Source: JACVRW01 sp963835705
GTDB lineage: Bacteria > Actinomycetota > Thermoleophilia > Solirubrobacterales > Thermoleophilaceae
Length of the DNA: 64,000 nucleotides
Reading direction: 5' to 3'
Assembly: GCA_963835705.1 (NCBI GenBank)
Contig: CAWIGR010000013.1
Span: forward strand, 173,507 to 237,506
This document shows, in pieces, positions 1 to 9,084 of the stretch. Positions within the stretch are counted from its first letter, which is position 1. Every line of letters starts with the position of its first letter. Below the pieces are notes generated by a model. It had not been told where the DNA came from and made no database searches. It was given only the letters and a program-made list of their open reading frames with translations. The translations under genes were made by a program, and so were the position numbers.

Positions 1-559
1 TGCGGAAGCCGGCGCGGCGCAGGCTGAGCTCGAGCGCCTGCACGTGGAGCGACTCGAGGTCGAGCCGGTGGCTCGAGTCGAACAGCAGCACCCCATGGGG
101 GCGGCTCGCCGGCGCCACCACCCGGCGCGCGGCGTGCAGCCAGCCGGTCGCCCACCTGAAGGCCAGCTCGCGCTCGGCGTCGCGCCCGTCGCGTTCGCTC
201 GCGAGCTCGAGGCCTGGCAGGAGGACCTCCTCCACGGACCGCTCCACCGAGCGGACGGCCAGGCTCTCCTCCATCACGCGGTCGGCCAGCGTCTCGTCGA
301 AGTGGTCCCAGGCGTCCACCAGCCGGCTCGGCGAGCTCGGCCCCTCGCCGCGCTGCCGGGCCAGCTCGATCGCGGAGGAGATGTTGTGAGTCTCGAGCAG
401 TGCACGGCGCAGCGACTCCAGCTCGGTCAGGTCGTACTGCCGGTGCCCGCCCTGCGTGCGGCGCGGCTTTGGATAGCCGAAGCGGCGCTCCCAGCTGCGC
501 AGCGTGTTCGGGCTCACGCCGAGCAGCTCGGCGGCTGCATTCGTCCTGATACCGCTCAC
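1..559 (-). CDS. MerR-family transcriptional regulator, 3' end beyond window
   Basis: The N-terminus is a MerR-type winged helix: after the start it reads AAELLGVSPNTLRSWERRFG and then the wing PKPRRTQGGHRQYD. The roughly 110 residues that follow look like the helical and alpha/beta sensor part of CarH/LitR-like regulators, for example GVLLFDSSHRLDLESLHVQA near the window edge. The GTG start is supported by a GGAGG five bases upstream. In that subfamily the C-terminus binds cobalamin or another cofactor, but the diagnostic part is outside the window, so the ligand is unknown. Two copies of a TGCAGAGGTT motif lie upstream and could be its operator. Confidence 0.8.
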   Translation of the reverse strand, partial: MSGIRTNAAAELLGVSPNTLRSWERRFGYPKPRRTQGGHRQYDLTELESLRRALLETHNISSAIELARQRGEGPSSPSRLVDAWDHFDETLADRVMEESLAVRSVERSVEEVLLPGLELASERDGRDAERELAFRWATGWLHAARRVVAPASRPHGVLLFDSSHRLDLESLHVQALELSLRRAGFR

Positions 560-642
560 TTCGCCTCCGTCCCGTGTGAATCGCAGGAGCTGTGCGCACT
601 TACTTCGCAGGTCGCCACGTCCAGTAGGGGGTGCGCTGCGTT

Positions 643-657
643 CTTGCAGAGGTTTTC
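643..657. promoter_or_regulatory. Direct-repeat motif upstream of the MerR-type gene (copy 1)
   Basis: The motif TTGCAGAGGTTTT lies about 85 bp upstream of the MerR-type start. A second copy is found 75 bp further away. Spaced near-identical motifs before a MerR-type gene suggest an autoregulatory operator. This is inference from position and repetition only. Confidence 0.3.
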
Positions 658-717
658 GACGTGACCCACATCGCCCCGATGGAACTTTGTCGCTGCTCGA
701 CAGATCTCGCGCAAGCA

Positions 718-733
718 GTGCAGAGGTTCTTGC
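718..733. promoter_or_regulatory. Direct-repeat motif upstream of the MerR-type gene (copy 2)
   Basis: The sequence GTGCAGAGGTTCTTGC shares TGCAGAGGTT with copy 1 in the same orientation. The 75-bp separation is close to seven helical turns, which would put both sites on one face of the DNA. Confidence 0.3.
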
Positions 734-773
734 ACCCATCCACCGCAGGCACGCAACGCCCGGCCGCGGCTGC

Positions 774-1304
774 TCAGCGTCGCCCGAACTCGCTCGGCTC
801 GACCGTCACGAGGGCGGCGCGCGGAGGGCCGCAGGTGGCGATGCGCGCGGCGAGCATGCCCACCTCGTCGGCGTTCGGCGAGGTGAGGCGGAGCGGCATG
901 ATGACCGGATCGCACGCCCGCTGAGCCGCGAGGCCGGCGTGCCGCACGAGCTGGTCGTCGCCGAGCGGGCTCGTGACCAGATCGAGCAGGTGGCTCCCCA
1001 CCACCTCCTCCTCCGAGCCGAAGAACCCCTCTCCCGCCTGGCTCACGGCCGTGACGCCGAGGTCGTAGGTGCAGATCAGGAAGGCGGCCGCGTCCCCCGG
1101 AAGCGCGTCCCGCGAGCAGCTCAGCAGCACGCCCATCTCGCAGCGCCCGCAGATCCTGCGGCGCTGCTCGGGCCGGCCGGGGGGCTCGTCCGCGGGGTGT
1201 CCGCAGCGCGAGCAGAAGCGGATCGGCTTGGGCCGATCGCCCCCGGTCGGGACCCACGATCGATCGATGCGGATGAGAGCCGTCACGCCCGGCGATGAGA
1301 ACAC
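774..1304 (-). CDS. Zinc-ribbon plus PAS-like small protein
   Basis: A 176-residue protein. Residues about 30-60 hold two CxxC pairs (CSRCG and CGRCEMG), a likely zinc ribbon. The part from about residue 70 (AAFLICTYDLGVTAVS, then EEEVVGSHLLDLVTSP) has the look of a single PAS fold. The C-terminus CGPPRAALVTVEPSEF is a beta-strand end. No catalytic output domain is attached, so it is probably a sensor or adaptor. It lies between the MerR-type gene and fumC, and the start could be slightly downstream of the ATG used. The function is not known. Confidence 0.7.
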   Translation of the reverse strand: MFSSPGVTALIRIDRSWVPTGGDRPKPIRFCSRCGHPADEPPGRPEQRRRICGRCEMGVLLSCSRDALPGDAAAFLICTYDLGVTAVSQAGEGFFGSEEEVVGSHLLDLVTSPLGDDQLVRHAGLAAQRACDPVIMPLRLTSPNADEVGMLAARIATCGPPRAALVTVEPSEFGRR

Positions 1305-1339
1305 GTAAGCGGACGGGTCGGCCCCACCGAAATCTCAAT

Positions 1340-1366
1340 GCACGGGTTCGGCTCTGAACTCCGTGC
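1340..1366. other. Imperfect hairpin in the fumC upstream region
   Basis: GCACGGGTTC pairs with GAACTCCGTGC with one bulged base and a six-base loop. It lies between the divergent PAS-like gene and fumC. There is no T-tract, so an operator is more likely than a terminator. Confidence 0.3.
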
Positions 1367-1427
1367 GAAAGCGTGAAGTCCGCGTTGCGCGGTCGCGCCA
1401 CAGGCCACGGCTATAGCCTTAGCCCAC

Positions 1428-2735
1428 ATGGCGACCACCCACCAGCTCTGGGGCTCCGAGACGGCCAAGGCGGTCGAGAACTTCCCGGTCTCGGGCGAGC
1501 GCGTTCCGGCGCCGGTGGTGCGCTGGCTCGGCCGGATCAAGGCGGCCGCGGCGCGCGTGAACGCCGAGCTCGGGCTGCTCGACGAGGACATCGCCGAGCG
1601 CATCGCGCGCGCCGGGGACGAGGTGGCGAACGGCGAGCACGATGACCAGTTCCCGATCGACGTCTTCCAGACCGGCTCCGGGACGTCGTCGAACATGAAC
1701 GCCAACGAGGTGATCGCCAACCTCGCGGGCGACGGGGTCCACGCGAACGATCACGTGAACATGGGGCAGTCCTCCAACGACGTCTTCCCCTCGGCGGTCC
1801 ACCTCGCGGCGGTCGACGCCGTGCAGGCGGACCTGCTCCCCGCGCTCGAGCGGCTCGCCGGCTCCTTCCGGGTCAAGGCGGAGGAGTGGGCCGACGTGGT
1901 CAAGGCCGGCCGGACCCACATGATGGACGCCGTCCCCGTCACGCTGGGCCAGGAGTTCGGCGGCTACGCCGCGCAGATCACCCTCGGCCGCGACCGCGTG
2001 CGCGACGCCCTCGGCCGGGCCGCCCAGGTCCCGCTCGGGGGCACGGCCACCGGCACCGGCCTGAACACGCACCCCGAGTTCGCCGAGCGCGTGCGGCGGC
2101 ACCTCGGCCTCGGCGAGGCCCCGCTCGACCGCTTCGAGGCACAGGCCAACCGCGACGCGCTCGTCGAGCTGCACGGCGCGCTCAAGGTGGTGGCCGTCTC
2201 GCTCACGAAGATCGCGAACGACCTGGTCCTGATGGGCTCGGGGCCGCGCACCGGGCTGGTCGAGCTCCAGCTGCCCGAGCTCCAGAAGGGGTCGTCGATC
2301 ATGCCGGGCAAGGTCAACCCGGTGATCCCCGAGGTCGTGCTGCAGGTGGCCGCGCAGGTGATCGGCAACGACACGGCCGTCACCGTCGCCGGCACCCAGG
2401 GCGCGTTCGAGCTGAACGTGCGCGTTCCGATGATCGCCCGCAACCTGTTCGAGTCGATCCGGATCCTCGGGGCGGCTGCGCGGCTGCTCGCCGAGCGCTG
2501 CGTGGACGGCCTCGAGGCAAACGAGGACACGCTGCGCCGGCACGCGGAGTCCACCCCCGCGATCGCGACCGCGCTCAACCCGCACATCGGCTACGACCGC
2601 GGCACCGAGATAGTCAACGAGGCCGTGGCCTCGCGGCGGACGATCCGCGAGGTCGCGCTCGAGAAGGGCGTGGACGAGGAGACGCTCGACAAGGCGCTCG
2701 ACCTGCGCGCGATGACGCGCGGGGCTCTGCCCTAG
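1428..2735 (+). CDS. fumC: Fumarate hydratase, class II
   Basis: This is the TCA-cycle enzyme that interconverts fumarate and malate. The 435-residue protein shows GSGTSSNMNANEV near residue 85, GRTHMMDAVPVTLGQE near 165 and the superfamily signature GSSIMPGKVNPV near 287, which carries the catalytic serine loop. The N-terminus is about 15-20 residues shorter than in typical FumC proteins (about 460 residues), because the usual leader before LWGSETAKAVENFP is missing. No clear ribosome binding site precedes the ATG. The gene stands alone and converges on the M23 gene. It may work with the decarboxylase/dehydrogenase pair 2-5 kb away. Confidence 0.95.
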   Translation: MATTHQLWGSETAKAVENFPVSGERVPAPVVRWLGRIKAAAARVNAELGLLDEDIAERIARAGDEVANGEHDDQFPIDVFQTGSGTSSNMNANEVIANLAGDGVHANDHVNMGQSSNDVFPSAVHLAAVDAVQADLLPALERLAGSFRVKAEEWADVVKAGRTHMMDAVPVTLGQEFGGYAAQITLGRDRVRDALGRAAQVPLGGTATGTGLNTHPEFAERVRRHLGLGEAPLDRFEAQANRDALVELHGALKVVAVSLTKIANDLVLMGSGPRTGLVELQLPELQKGSSIMPGKVNPVIPEVVLQVAAQVIGNDTAVTVAGTQGAFELNVRVPMIARNLFESIRILGAAARLLAERCVDGLEANEDTLRRHAESTPAIATALNPHIGYDRGTEIVNEAVASRRTIREVALEKGVDEETLDKALDLRAMTRGALP

Positions 2736-2767
2736 GCGCGCGGCTCGGCACGCGTTCACGCGGATTC

Positions 2768-3763
2768 CTAGCGAGCGGGGGTGCAGTCGTCGATCTTGGC
2801 GTGCTTGTAGCTGTCCGGATCGGCGCAGCGCATCCGCACCGGGACCCTCGCCGCGGTGCTCGACAGCATGTACGGCATCGGGTCGATCGGCGTGTTCCAC
2901 TTGCGCACCTCGAAGTGCAGGTGGGGCCCGGTCGAGTAGCCGGTCGAGCCCACGTAGCCGACCCGGGTGCCGCCCGACACCTGCTCGCCCACGTACGTGG
3001 TGATCTGCGACAGGTGCGCGTACCAGGTCGTGTAGCCGTCCCGGTGCTGGACGACCACGAGGTTGCCGTATCCGCCGTTGTTCCAGCCCGCGAAGATCGT
3101 AGTGCCCACGCCGGAGGCGCCCACCCGCGTCCCATACGCGACCGGGAAGTCGAGCCCCGCGTGGGTGCGGCCGCCCGCGCGCGGGGCGCCGAAACGGTCG
3201 CCGATCGGCCCGGGCACGGGCCGGTAGAACCGCACGGCCCCGACCGGGATCGTGGTGGGAGTGGTCGAGGAGCTGCCGCGGCCGCGCAGCGCCGCCACCG
3301 TCGCCGGTCCCGCGATCCCGTCCGCACCGAGGCCGTTCGCGGACTGGAAGTTGATCACGGCCAGCCTCGTACCCGCCCCGAACACGCCGTCCACGCCGCC
3401 CGGCGGGTAGCCGTGCTTCTGGAGCCGGAACTGCAGCGCCGCGACGTCCCAGCCGCGGTGGCCCCGGTGCAGCATGCGCGCGCCAAGCGGGCGGGCCCCG
3501 ATCGCCCGCTTGGTCTGCGGCCCCGCGATGCCGTCGACCAGCAGGTTCCTGCGGCGCTGGAAGCGCCGGACGCCTTGGGCGGTGAACGGCCCCCTCATGC
3601 CGTCCACCGCGATCGGGTAGAGCCCGCGGTACTTCAATGCAGCTTGCAGCGCGGCCACCCTCGCGCTGCTCGCGTCAGCCTCCCCCGGGGAGGCGAGCAT
3701 CACGACAAGCAGGCATAGGGTGAGGACCGCGCCGGCCACGTGCCGGACGCGACGCATGTGCAT
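2768..3763 (-). CDS. Secreted M23 peptidase with two peptidoglycan-binding domains
   Basis: A predicted cell-wall endopeptidase. After a signal peptide (hydrophobic AGAVLTLCLLVVMLA) come two peptidoglycan-binding type 1 repeats, with LQAALKYRGLYPIAVDGMRG and LQFRLQKHGYPPGGVDGVFG. The C-terminal M23 domain has its zinc ligands in HAGLDF (HxxxD) and HLHFEV (HxH). The start chosen is the ATG at 3763; 3757 would also give a good signal peptide, while 3799 adds an atypical leader. It converges on fumC and runs the same way as the upstream dehydrogenase, about 80 bp away. Confidence 0.9.
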   Translation of the reverse strand: MHMRRVRHVAGAVLTLCLLVVMLASPGEADASSARVAALQAALKYRGLYPIAVDGMRGPFTAQGVRRFQRRRNLLVDGIAGPQTKRAIGARPLGARMLHRGHRGWDVAALQFRLQKHGYPPGGVDGVFGAGTRLAVINFQSANGLGADGIAGPATVAALRGRGSSSTTPTTIPVGAVRFYRPVPGPIGDRFGAPRAGGRTHAGLDFPVAYGTRVGASGVGTTIFAGWNNGGYGNLVVVQHRDGYTTWYAHLSQITTYVGEQVSGGTRVGYVGSTGYSTGPHLHFEVRKWNTPIDPMPYMLSSTAARVPVRMRCADPDSYKHAKIDDCTPAR

Positions 3764-3844
3764 CAGGCTTGCGAAATCGGCCCTCAGGTTCAAGGGCATG
3801 CACGAGATCGTGCGCCACGACCCGGACGGCTGCTACACGGCGAG

Positions 3845-5354
3845 CTACAGGTTGACCGCCACGTACTTCGTCTCGAGGAACTCCTCGAGGCCCTCCTTGC
3901 CGCCCTCGCGGCCGATGCCGGACTGCTTGACGCCGCCGAAGGGGGCGCCGGCGTTCGACACCATGCCCTGGTTCAGGCCGACCATGCCGGTCTCGAGCCC
4001 CTCGCAGACCCGGATCGCGCGCTTGATGTCGCGCGTGAACACGTAGGCCACCAGGCCGTACTCGGTGTCGTTGGCCCGCGCGATCGCGTCCTCCTCGGAC
4101 GAGAACGCCCCGACCGGGGCCACCGGCCCGAAGATCTCCTCGCTGAAGACGCGCGCCTCCTCGGGCACGTCCCCGAGCACGGTCGGCGGGTAGAAGTAAC
4201 CGCGCCCGTCCGGGATCTCGCCGCCCACCACGCAGTTCGCGCCCTTGTCGAGCGCGTCCTGCACGAGCTCGGCCACCTTCTCGCGCGACGGCTGGTCGAT
4301 CAGCGGGCCGACCTTCACGTCCTCCTCGGTCCCGCGCCCGAGCTTCAGCGCGCCCATCTTCTCCGCCAGGCGCCGCTGGAACTCCTCCTGGACCGGCTCG
4401 GCCACGTGGAAGCGGTTGGCGGACGTGCAGGCCTCACCGATGTTGCGCATCTTGGCGAGCAGCGCGCCGTCCACGGCGGCGTCGAGGTCCGCGTCGTCGA
4501 AGATCAGGAACGGCGCGTTGCCGCCCAGCTCCATCGACGTCTTCAGCACCTGCCGCGCCGACGCCTCGATCAGGTTCCGGCCCACCTCCGTCGAGCCCGT
4601 GAAGGACAGCTTGCGCAGGCGCGGGTCCTGGATCAGCGGTCCAGTCGCCTTGCTCGAGGACGATGTGGTGACGATGTTGAACACCCCGCCCGGCAGCCCG
4701 GCCTCCTCGAGGATCTGGCCGAGGGCCAGCATCGACAGCGGCGTCTGCTGCGCGGGCTTCATCACGATCGTGCAGCCCGCCGCGACCGCCGGGCCGACCT
4801 TGCGCGTGCCCATCGCCATCGGGAAGTTCCAGGGCGTGATCATCAGGCTCGGCCCGACCGGCTGCTTCATAACGAGCACGCGGCTGGTGCCGTTGGCGAA
4901 CTGCTTGTAGTTGCCGTCGATCCGCAGCGCCTCGCCCGAGAACCAGCGAAAGAAGTCGGCCGCGTAGACGATCTCGGCCTTCGACTCGGCCACCGGCTTC
5001 CCCATCTCGAGCGTCATCAGGAGTGCGAGCTCGTCGGCGCGCTCCATCAGCAGCTCGAACGCCTTCCAGAGGATGCCGGCGCGGTCGTTGGGGGGCGAGG
5101 AGCCCCACTCCCGCTGCGTCTCCACGGCGGCGTCCAGCGCCGTCACCGCGTCCTCGGGGGTGGCGTCCGCCACCTCGGCGATCGCGCTCCTCGGTGGCGG
5201 GGTCGATCACCTCGAGCGTTGCGCCGCCCGAGGCGTCACGCCACTCGCCCCCTACGTAGAGCTTCTTCTCGACCCTGTCGACGACGGTCTGTTCCTCAGG
5301 GGCGAGGGCCGAAGCACCCGGCTTGGCCGGGTGCGCGGGGGAAGGAATATTCAT
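3845..5354 (-). CDS. gabD: NAD(P)-dependent aldehyde dehydrogenase, succinate-semialdehyde dehydrogenase-like (frameshifted)
   Basis: The body is a full aldehyde dehydrogenase: substrate-path MITPWNFP, cofactor motif FTGSTEVG, catalytic Glu in MELGGNAPF and catalytic Cys in GEACTSANRF. Sequence style and the LEMGKPVAESKAE stretch fit the succinate-semialdehyde class. The first 55 or so residues (from the ATG at 5354, through YVGGEWRDASGG and VIDPATEE) are in another frame, joined near 5172-5180 by a one-base change. The ATG overlaps the stop of the upstream TPP enzyme (ATGA), so the two are translationally coupled. Residues 4-22 are encoded by a dispersed palindromic repeat. Either a sequencing error or a recent lesion explains the frameshift. 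Confidence 0.85.
5287..5345 (-). repeat. Dispersed palindromic repeat, copy A (inside the aldehyde dehydrogenase N-terminus)
   Basis: The core is a perfect 9-bp inverted repeat, GCACCCGGC / GCCGGGTGC, at 5314-5322 and 5326-5334 with a 3-nt loop. On the minus strand it continues TTCGGCCCTCGCC and ends GGAACAG. It resembles the copy inside rarA along about 50 nt and is read in the same frame (SPAH.A.P.AS). Where this copy has C-G at the fifth stem pair, the rarA copy has T-A, so pairing is kept. Confidence 0.75.
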
Positions 5355-6995
5355 GTTGCAACTGTCTCCGTTCCAAGTTCCTCGGATATCGCTACGTCGA
5401 TCGAGTAGTCGATCGGCAGCACGATCAGCGACGGCACGTCGAGGGTGAGCGCGTGCTGGAGCCGCTCGCCGAACTCGTCCGCCGAGCCGCAGCGCCAGCC
5501 CGGGATGCCGAAGCCCTCGGCCAGCTTCACGAAGTCGGGGTTCGTGAAGTCCGTGCCGAAGTGGCTGCCGAACTTCTTGTCCTGCTTCCAGACGATCGAG
5601 CCGTACTGGCTGTTCTCCCAGATCACGTTCACGAACGGCGTCTTGATCCGCACGGCGGTCTCGAGCTCCTGGGCGTTCATCAGGAAGCCGCCGTCGCCGT
5701 TCACGGTCACCACGCGCCGGTTCGGGTGGACGAGCTTGGCCGCCACGGCTGCCGGCACCGCGAATCCCATGCCGGCGAGCCCGTTGGCGATCAGGACGGT
5801 GTTGGGCTCGTACGCGGGGAACATCCGCCCGATCCAGAGCTTGTGGAGGCCCGACGTCCGAGATCAGGATGTCCTCGCGCCCGAGCGCCTTGCGGATCTC
5901 GTACAGCGCGCGCGGCGGCTGCACGGGGAAGGCGTCGTCGTCCTTGGCCTGCTCGAAGCGGCCCAGCACGACCTCGCGCAGCTTGTTCGACCCGCCCTGG
6001 TGGGGCACGTGCCGGCACTCCTCGCCGAGCCGGGCGAGCACGTGGTAGATGTCGCCGACCAGCTCGACCTCCGGCATGAAGAACGCGTCGATCTCGGCCG
6101 GCACGGAGTCGATGCAGATGACCTTCTTGTCGCGGTCGGGGTTCCAGTGCTCGGGTGAGTGCTCGACCAGGTCGTAGCCGATGGCGAGCACCACGTCGGC
6201 GTCGTCGAAGCCGGCCATCATGTAGTCGCCGGACTGGAGGCCGACCGACCCGAGCGCCTTCGGGTTGTCGGGCGGCAGCAGGCCCTTTCCCATGAAGGTC
6301 TCCGCCACCGGGATGCCGGTGGCGCGCACGAACTCGCGCAGCGCGGGCGCCGCGCCCGCGCGCACCACCCCGTTGCCGGCGAGCGCGACCGGGTTGAGCG
6401 CGCCCCGGATCAGGTCCGCGGCCTTCAGCAGCTCGCGGGCGGCGGGCTCGGGCCGCACCTGGCGGCGGCGCGGAAGCGGCTCGGCGTCGACCTCGGCCGC
6501 CATCACGTCCTCGGGAAGCTCGATATGGGTGGAGCCCGGCTTCTCGCCCTCGGCCAGCTTGAACGCCTTGCGGACGACCTCCGGGATGATCGCGGGGTCG
6601 GCCAGCCGCGCGTTCCACTTGGTGATCGGGCGCATCACCCGCAGGAGGTCGATGTACTGGTGCGACTCCTTGTGCATGCGCTCCAGGTCGCCCTGCCCGG
6701 TGAGCGCCACCAGCGGGGCGCGGTCGAGGAACGCGTCGGCTACGGCGGTGACGAGGTTCAGGGCGCCCGGGCCCAGCGTGCCGAGGCAGACGCCGGCGCG
6801 GCCCGTGAGCCGGCCGTGGACGTCCGCCATGTAGGCCCCGCCCTGCTCGTGGCGCACCGGGATGAACTCGATCGACGAGCGCGACAGCGACTCGTTCAGG
6901 TCGAGCGTCTCCTCGCCGGGGATGCCGAACACGTGCTTCACGCCCTCGGCCTCGAGGCACTCGACGAACACGTCAGATGCCTTTCGGTTCGCCAC
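5351..6995 (-). CDS. TPP-dependent acetolactate synthase-like enzyme, candidate 2-oxoglutarate decarboxylase (frameshifted)
   Basis: A three-domain thiamine-diphosphate enzyme of about 547 residues. The N-terminal domain has GIPGEETLDL and the cofactor-activating Glu in VRHEQGGAYMADVHGRLTG. The C-terminal domain has the TPP/Mg motif GDGGFLMN followed by ENSQYG. An extra C near 5847-5853 breaks the frame between ILISDVG and LHKLWIGRMFP; the rest is intact. Annotation pipelines would call it acetolactate synthase. However, the SESHQY-like stretch HKESHQYIDL and the coupled downstream succinate-semialdehyde-type dehydrogenase match the cyanobacterial 2-oxoglutarate decarboxylase/SSADH pair. The substrate is inferred, not shown. 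No regulatory ilvN subunit is nearby. Confidence 0.85.
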
Positions 6996-7060
6996 GCTCC
7001 TGACGATACCCGGCCCTCCGTCCCGCTACCTTGGGCCGGTTGATGCGTTCTAGGCCACCG

Positions 7061-8431
7061 ATGCGCCGCACCCTCTCACTCACAGCCGCCCTGCTCGTGC
7101 TGGCCGCCGCCGTGCCCGCGGCGGACGCCGCCGTGCGCCACGTGATCCGCGGCGCCGGCTTCGGCCACGGCATCGGGATGAGCCAGTACGGGGCCTACGG
7201 GTTCGCCCTCGAGGGCTCCGCCTACGCGGACATCCTGGCCCACTACTACAGCGGCACCACCCTCTCCAGCGCGCCCAGCCGGCCGGTGCGCGTGCTGTTG
7301 CAGCCCGAGGACCCCTACATCCGCGTGCGCGGCGCCACCTCGATCGGCGGCCGCACGCTGAACCCGGAAGCGCTGTACGTGGCGCGCGAGTCGCGCGGCG
7401 CCATCCGCGTGACCACCTCCGCCGGCAGGCGCGTCGCCCGCGTGGCCAACGGCGCCCAGTTCCGCGGCCCGGAGGCGCTGCGCCTGATGGGGCCGGCGCT
7501 CAACTTCATCACCGACGGCCTCTACCGCGGCGCGATCGAGATCCGCACGGAGGGCGCCGGGGTGACCGCGATCAACGAGCTCGAGCTCGACACGTACGTG
7601 CGCGGGGTCGTGGCCGGGGAGATGCCGAGCTCCTGGCCGCTCGAAGCGCTCAAGGCCCAGGCGGTGACCGCCCGCACCTATGCGCTCGCGACCCGCAAGA
7701 CGACCGGCCTGTTCGACCAGTACCCCGACACGCGCTCGCAGGTGTACCGAGGCGTGACCGGCGAGAGCGTGCGCAGCGACGCCGCCGTCTCCCAGACGGC
7801 CGGGCGGATCCTGACCTACGGAGGCGTGCCGGCGGTCACCTACTACTTCTCAACGTCCGGCGGCCATACCGAGAACGTGGAGTTCTCCTTCGTGGGCTCC
7901 CTCGCGAAGCCCTGGCTGGTGGGCGTGCCGGACCCGTACGACACCCAGTCGCCCTACCACCGCTGGACGGTGCCCACCACGGCCGCCCGGCTGGACGCGG
8001 CGCTCGGCGCCCCGGGGCGGTTCAAGCGCGTCAGGGTGCTGGACCGCGGCGTCTCGCCCCGCGTCGTGCGCGCCCGCGTGATCGGGAGCGCCGGGTCGAC
8101 CGTGCTGACCGGCCCGCAGATCCGTGCCCGGCTGGGCCTCCGGGACACCTGGTTCACGTTCGTCCAGGCGAGGACGAGCGTGAGCCGTCCCCGCTCGGCG
8201 CGTCCGGCGAGCTGGGGCCCGCGCCTGGTCGAGCCCACGCTCACGGGCAGCTACACGCCCGCTCCGAAGCGGCGCGTGCTGACCGTGGAGCGCCGCGGCA
8301 AGTGGGGCTGGCGGGCGATCGGCAAGGTCCGCACCACGAAGGCCGGGCGCTACCGCGTGAACGTGGGCCGCGCGGGCGTGTACCGCGTGCGCTCCGGCCG
8401 GGTGGCCGGGCCGAACGTGCGCGTCCGCTAA
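7061..8431 (+). CDS. SpoIID/LytB-domain secreted protein
   Basis: An exported cell-wall protein of 456 residues. The signal peptide is MRRTLSLTAALLVLAAA, cut near ADAA. FGHGIGMSQYGAYGFA is the first half of the SpoIID fold. The diagnostic segment TYVRGVVAGEMPSSWP with LKAQAVTARTYAL follows near residue 190, and the C-terminus has a beta-rich tail. SpoIID proteins are lytic transglycosylases acting on peptidoglycan; actinobacterial versions occur without sporulation. The ATG at 7061 is preferred over an in-frame ATG at 7031 because it begins the signal peptide. It overlaps the convergent DJ-1/PfpI gene by 4 bp. Confidence 0.9.
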   Translation: MRRTLSLTAALLVLAAAVPAADAAVRHVIRGAGFGHGIGMSQYGAYGFALEGSAYADILAHYYSGTTLSSAPSRPVRVLLQPEDPYIRVRGATSIGGRTLNPEALYVARESRGAIRVTTSAGRRVARVANGAQFRGPEALRLMGPALNFITDGLYRGAIEIRTEGAGVTAINELELDTYVRGVVAGEMPSSWPLEALKAQAVTARTYALATRKTTGLFDQYPDTRSQVYRGVTGESVRSDAAVSQTAGRILTYGGVPAVTYYFSTSGGHTENVEFSFVGSLAKPWLVGVPDPYDTQSPYHRWTVPTTAARLDAALGAPGRFKRVRVLDRGVSPRVVRARVIGSAGSTVLTGPQIRARLGLRDTWFTFVQARTSVSRPRSARPASWGPRLVEPTLTGSYTPAPKRRVLTVERRGKWGWRAIGKVRTTKAGRYRVNVGRAGVYRVRSGRVAGPNVRVR

Positions 8432-9063
8432 CCCGTCCGCGCCGCCGCCAGGCTTCTGACCAGCTCCACGATCTCCGGCGGGGCCTTCTCCGCCGAGCCG
8501 GCGTCGAAGGGCGGCTGCGGGTCGTATTCGATCTCGAGCTGGATCGCCTGGGCCACCTCCGGGCCGGCGATCCGGGCCGCCAGCACCAGCCCCATGTCGA
8601 TCCCCGACGACACGCCGGCGGCGGTCAGCACCTTGCCCTGTTCCACCACGCGGCGGCCGGTCGGCCTCGCGCCGAGCCGCTCGAGTGACTCGAGGTCGAG
8701 CCAGTGGGTCGTGGCCTCCAGGCCGTCGAGCACTCCCGCGGCGGCCAGCAACAGGGAACCCGTGCAGACCGACGTGGTCCACTGAGAGGTCTCGTGGGCA
8801 CGGCGGATCCAGCCCACGAGACGCTCGTCCTCGAGCGCGCCCTCGTCGGTGCCAAACCCGCCCGGCACGAGCACCACGTCGGGCTCGGGCACCTCCTCGT
8901 AGGCGGCCCCGGCGACGATGGTGAGGCCGTTGTCCGTGCTGACCGGGCCGGCCTCCGGCCCGAGCCAGGCGACCTCCGCGCCCGGCAGGCGCGACAGCAC
9001 CTCGAACGGCCCGACGGCGTCGAGCGCCGTGAAGTGGTGGTAGAGCGGGATCGCGATCTTCAT
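8428..9063 (-). CDS. DJ-1/PfpI-family protein (isonitrile hydratase-like)
   Basis: A 211-residue class I glutamine amidotransferase-like fold. It starts MKIAIPLYHHFTALDAVGP and has a nucleophile elbow with the conserved cysteine in SVCTGSLLLAAAGVL, plus a nearby THW that fits the isonitrile hydratase/PfpI subgroup. No AraC-type helix-turn-helix is attached. Members act as hydratases, glyoxalase III or stress proteins, so the exact reaction is open. It is the last gene of the long minus-strand run, 21 bp after ychF. Confidence 0.85.
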   Translation of the reverse strand: MKIAIPLYHHFTALDAVGPFEVLSRLPGAEVAWLGPEAGPVSTDNGLTIVAGAAYEEVPEPDVVLVPGGFGTDEGALEDERLVGWIRRAHETSQWTTSVCTGSLLLAAAGVLDGLEATTHWLDLESLERLGARPTGRRVVEQGKVLTAAGVSSGIDMGLVLAARIAGPEVAQAIQLEIEYDPQPPFDAGSAEKAPPEIVELVRSLAAARTG

Positions 9064-9084
9064 GCGCCTGACCTTAGGGAGCAC

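Noticed and set aside
1886..3718. 610-codon plus-strand frame after fumC
   Set aside because: The first half is fumC read out of frame and the rest is antisense to the M23 peptidase; no motif.
3740..6079. Very long plus-strand frame over the dehydrogenase and TPP enzyme
   Set aside because: Arg/His/Leu-rich composition typical of the antisense of high-GC genes; both real enzymes with complete motifs are on the minus strand.
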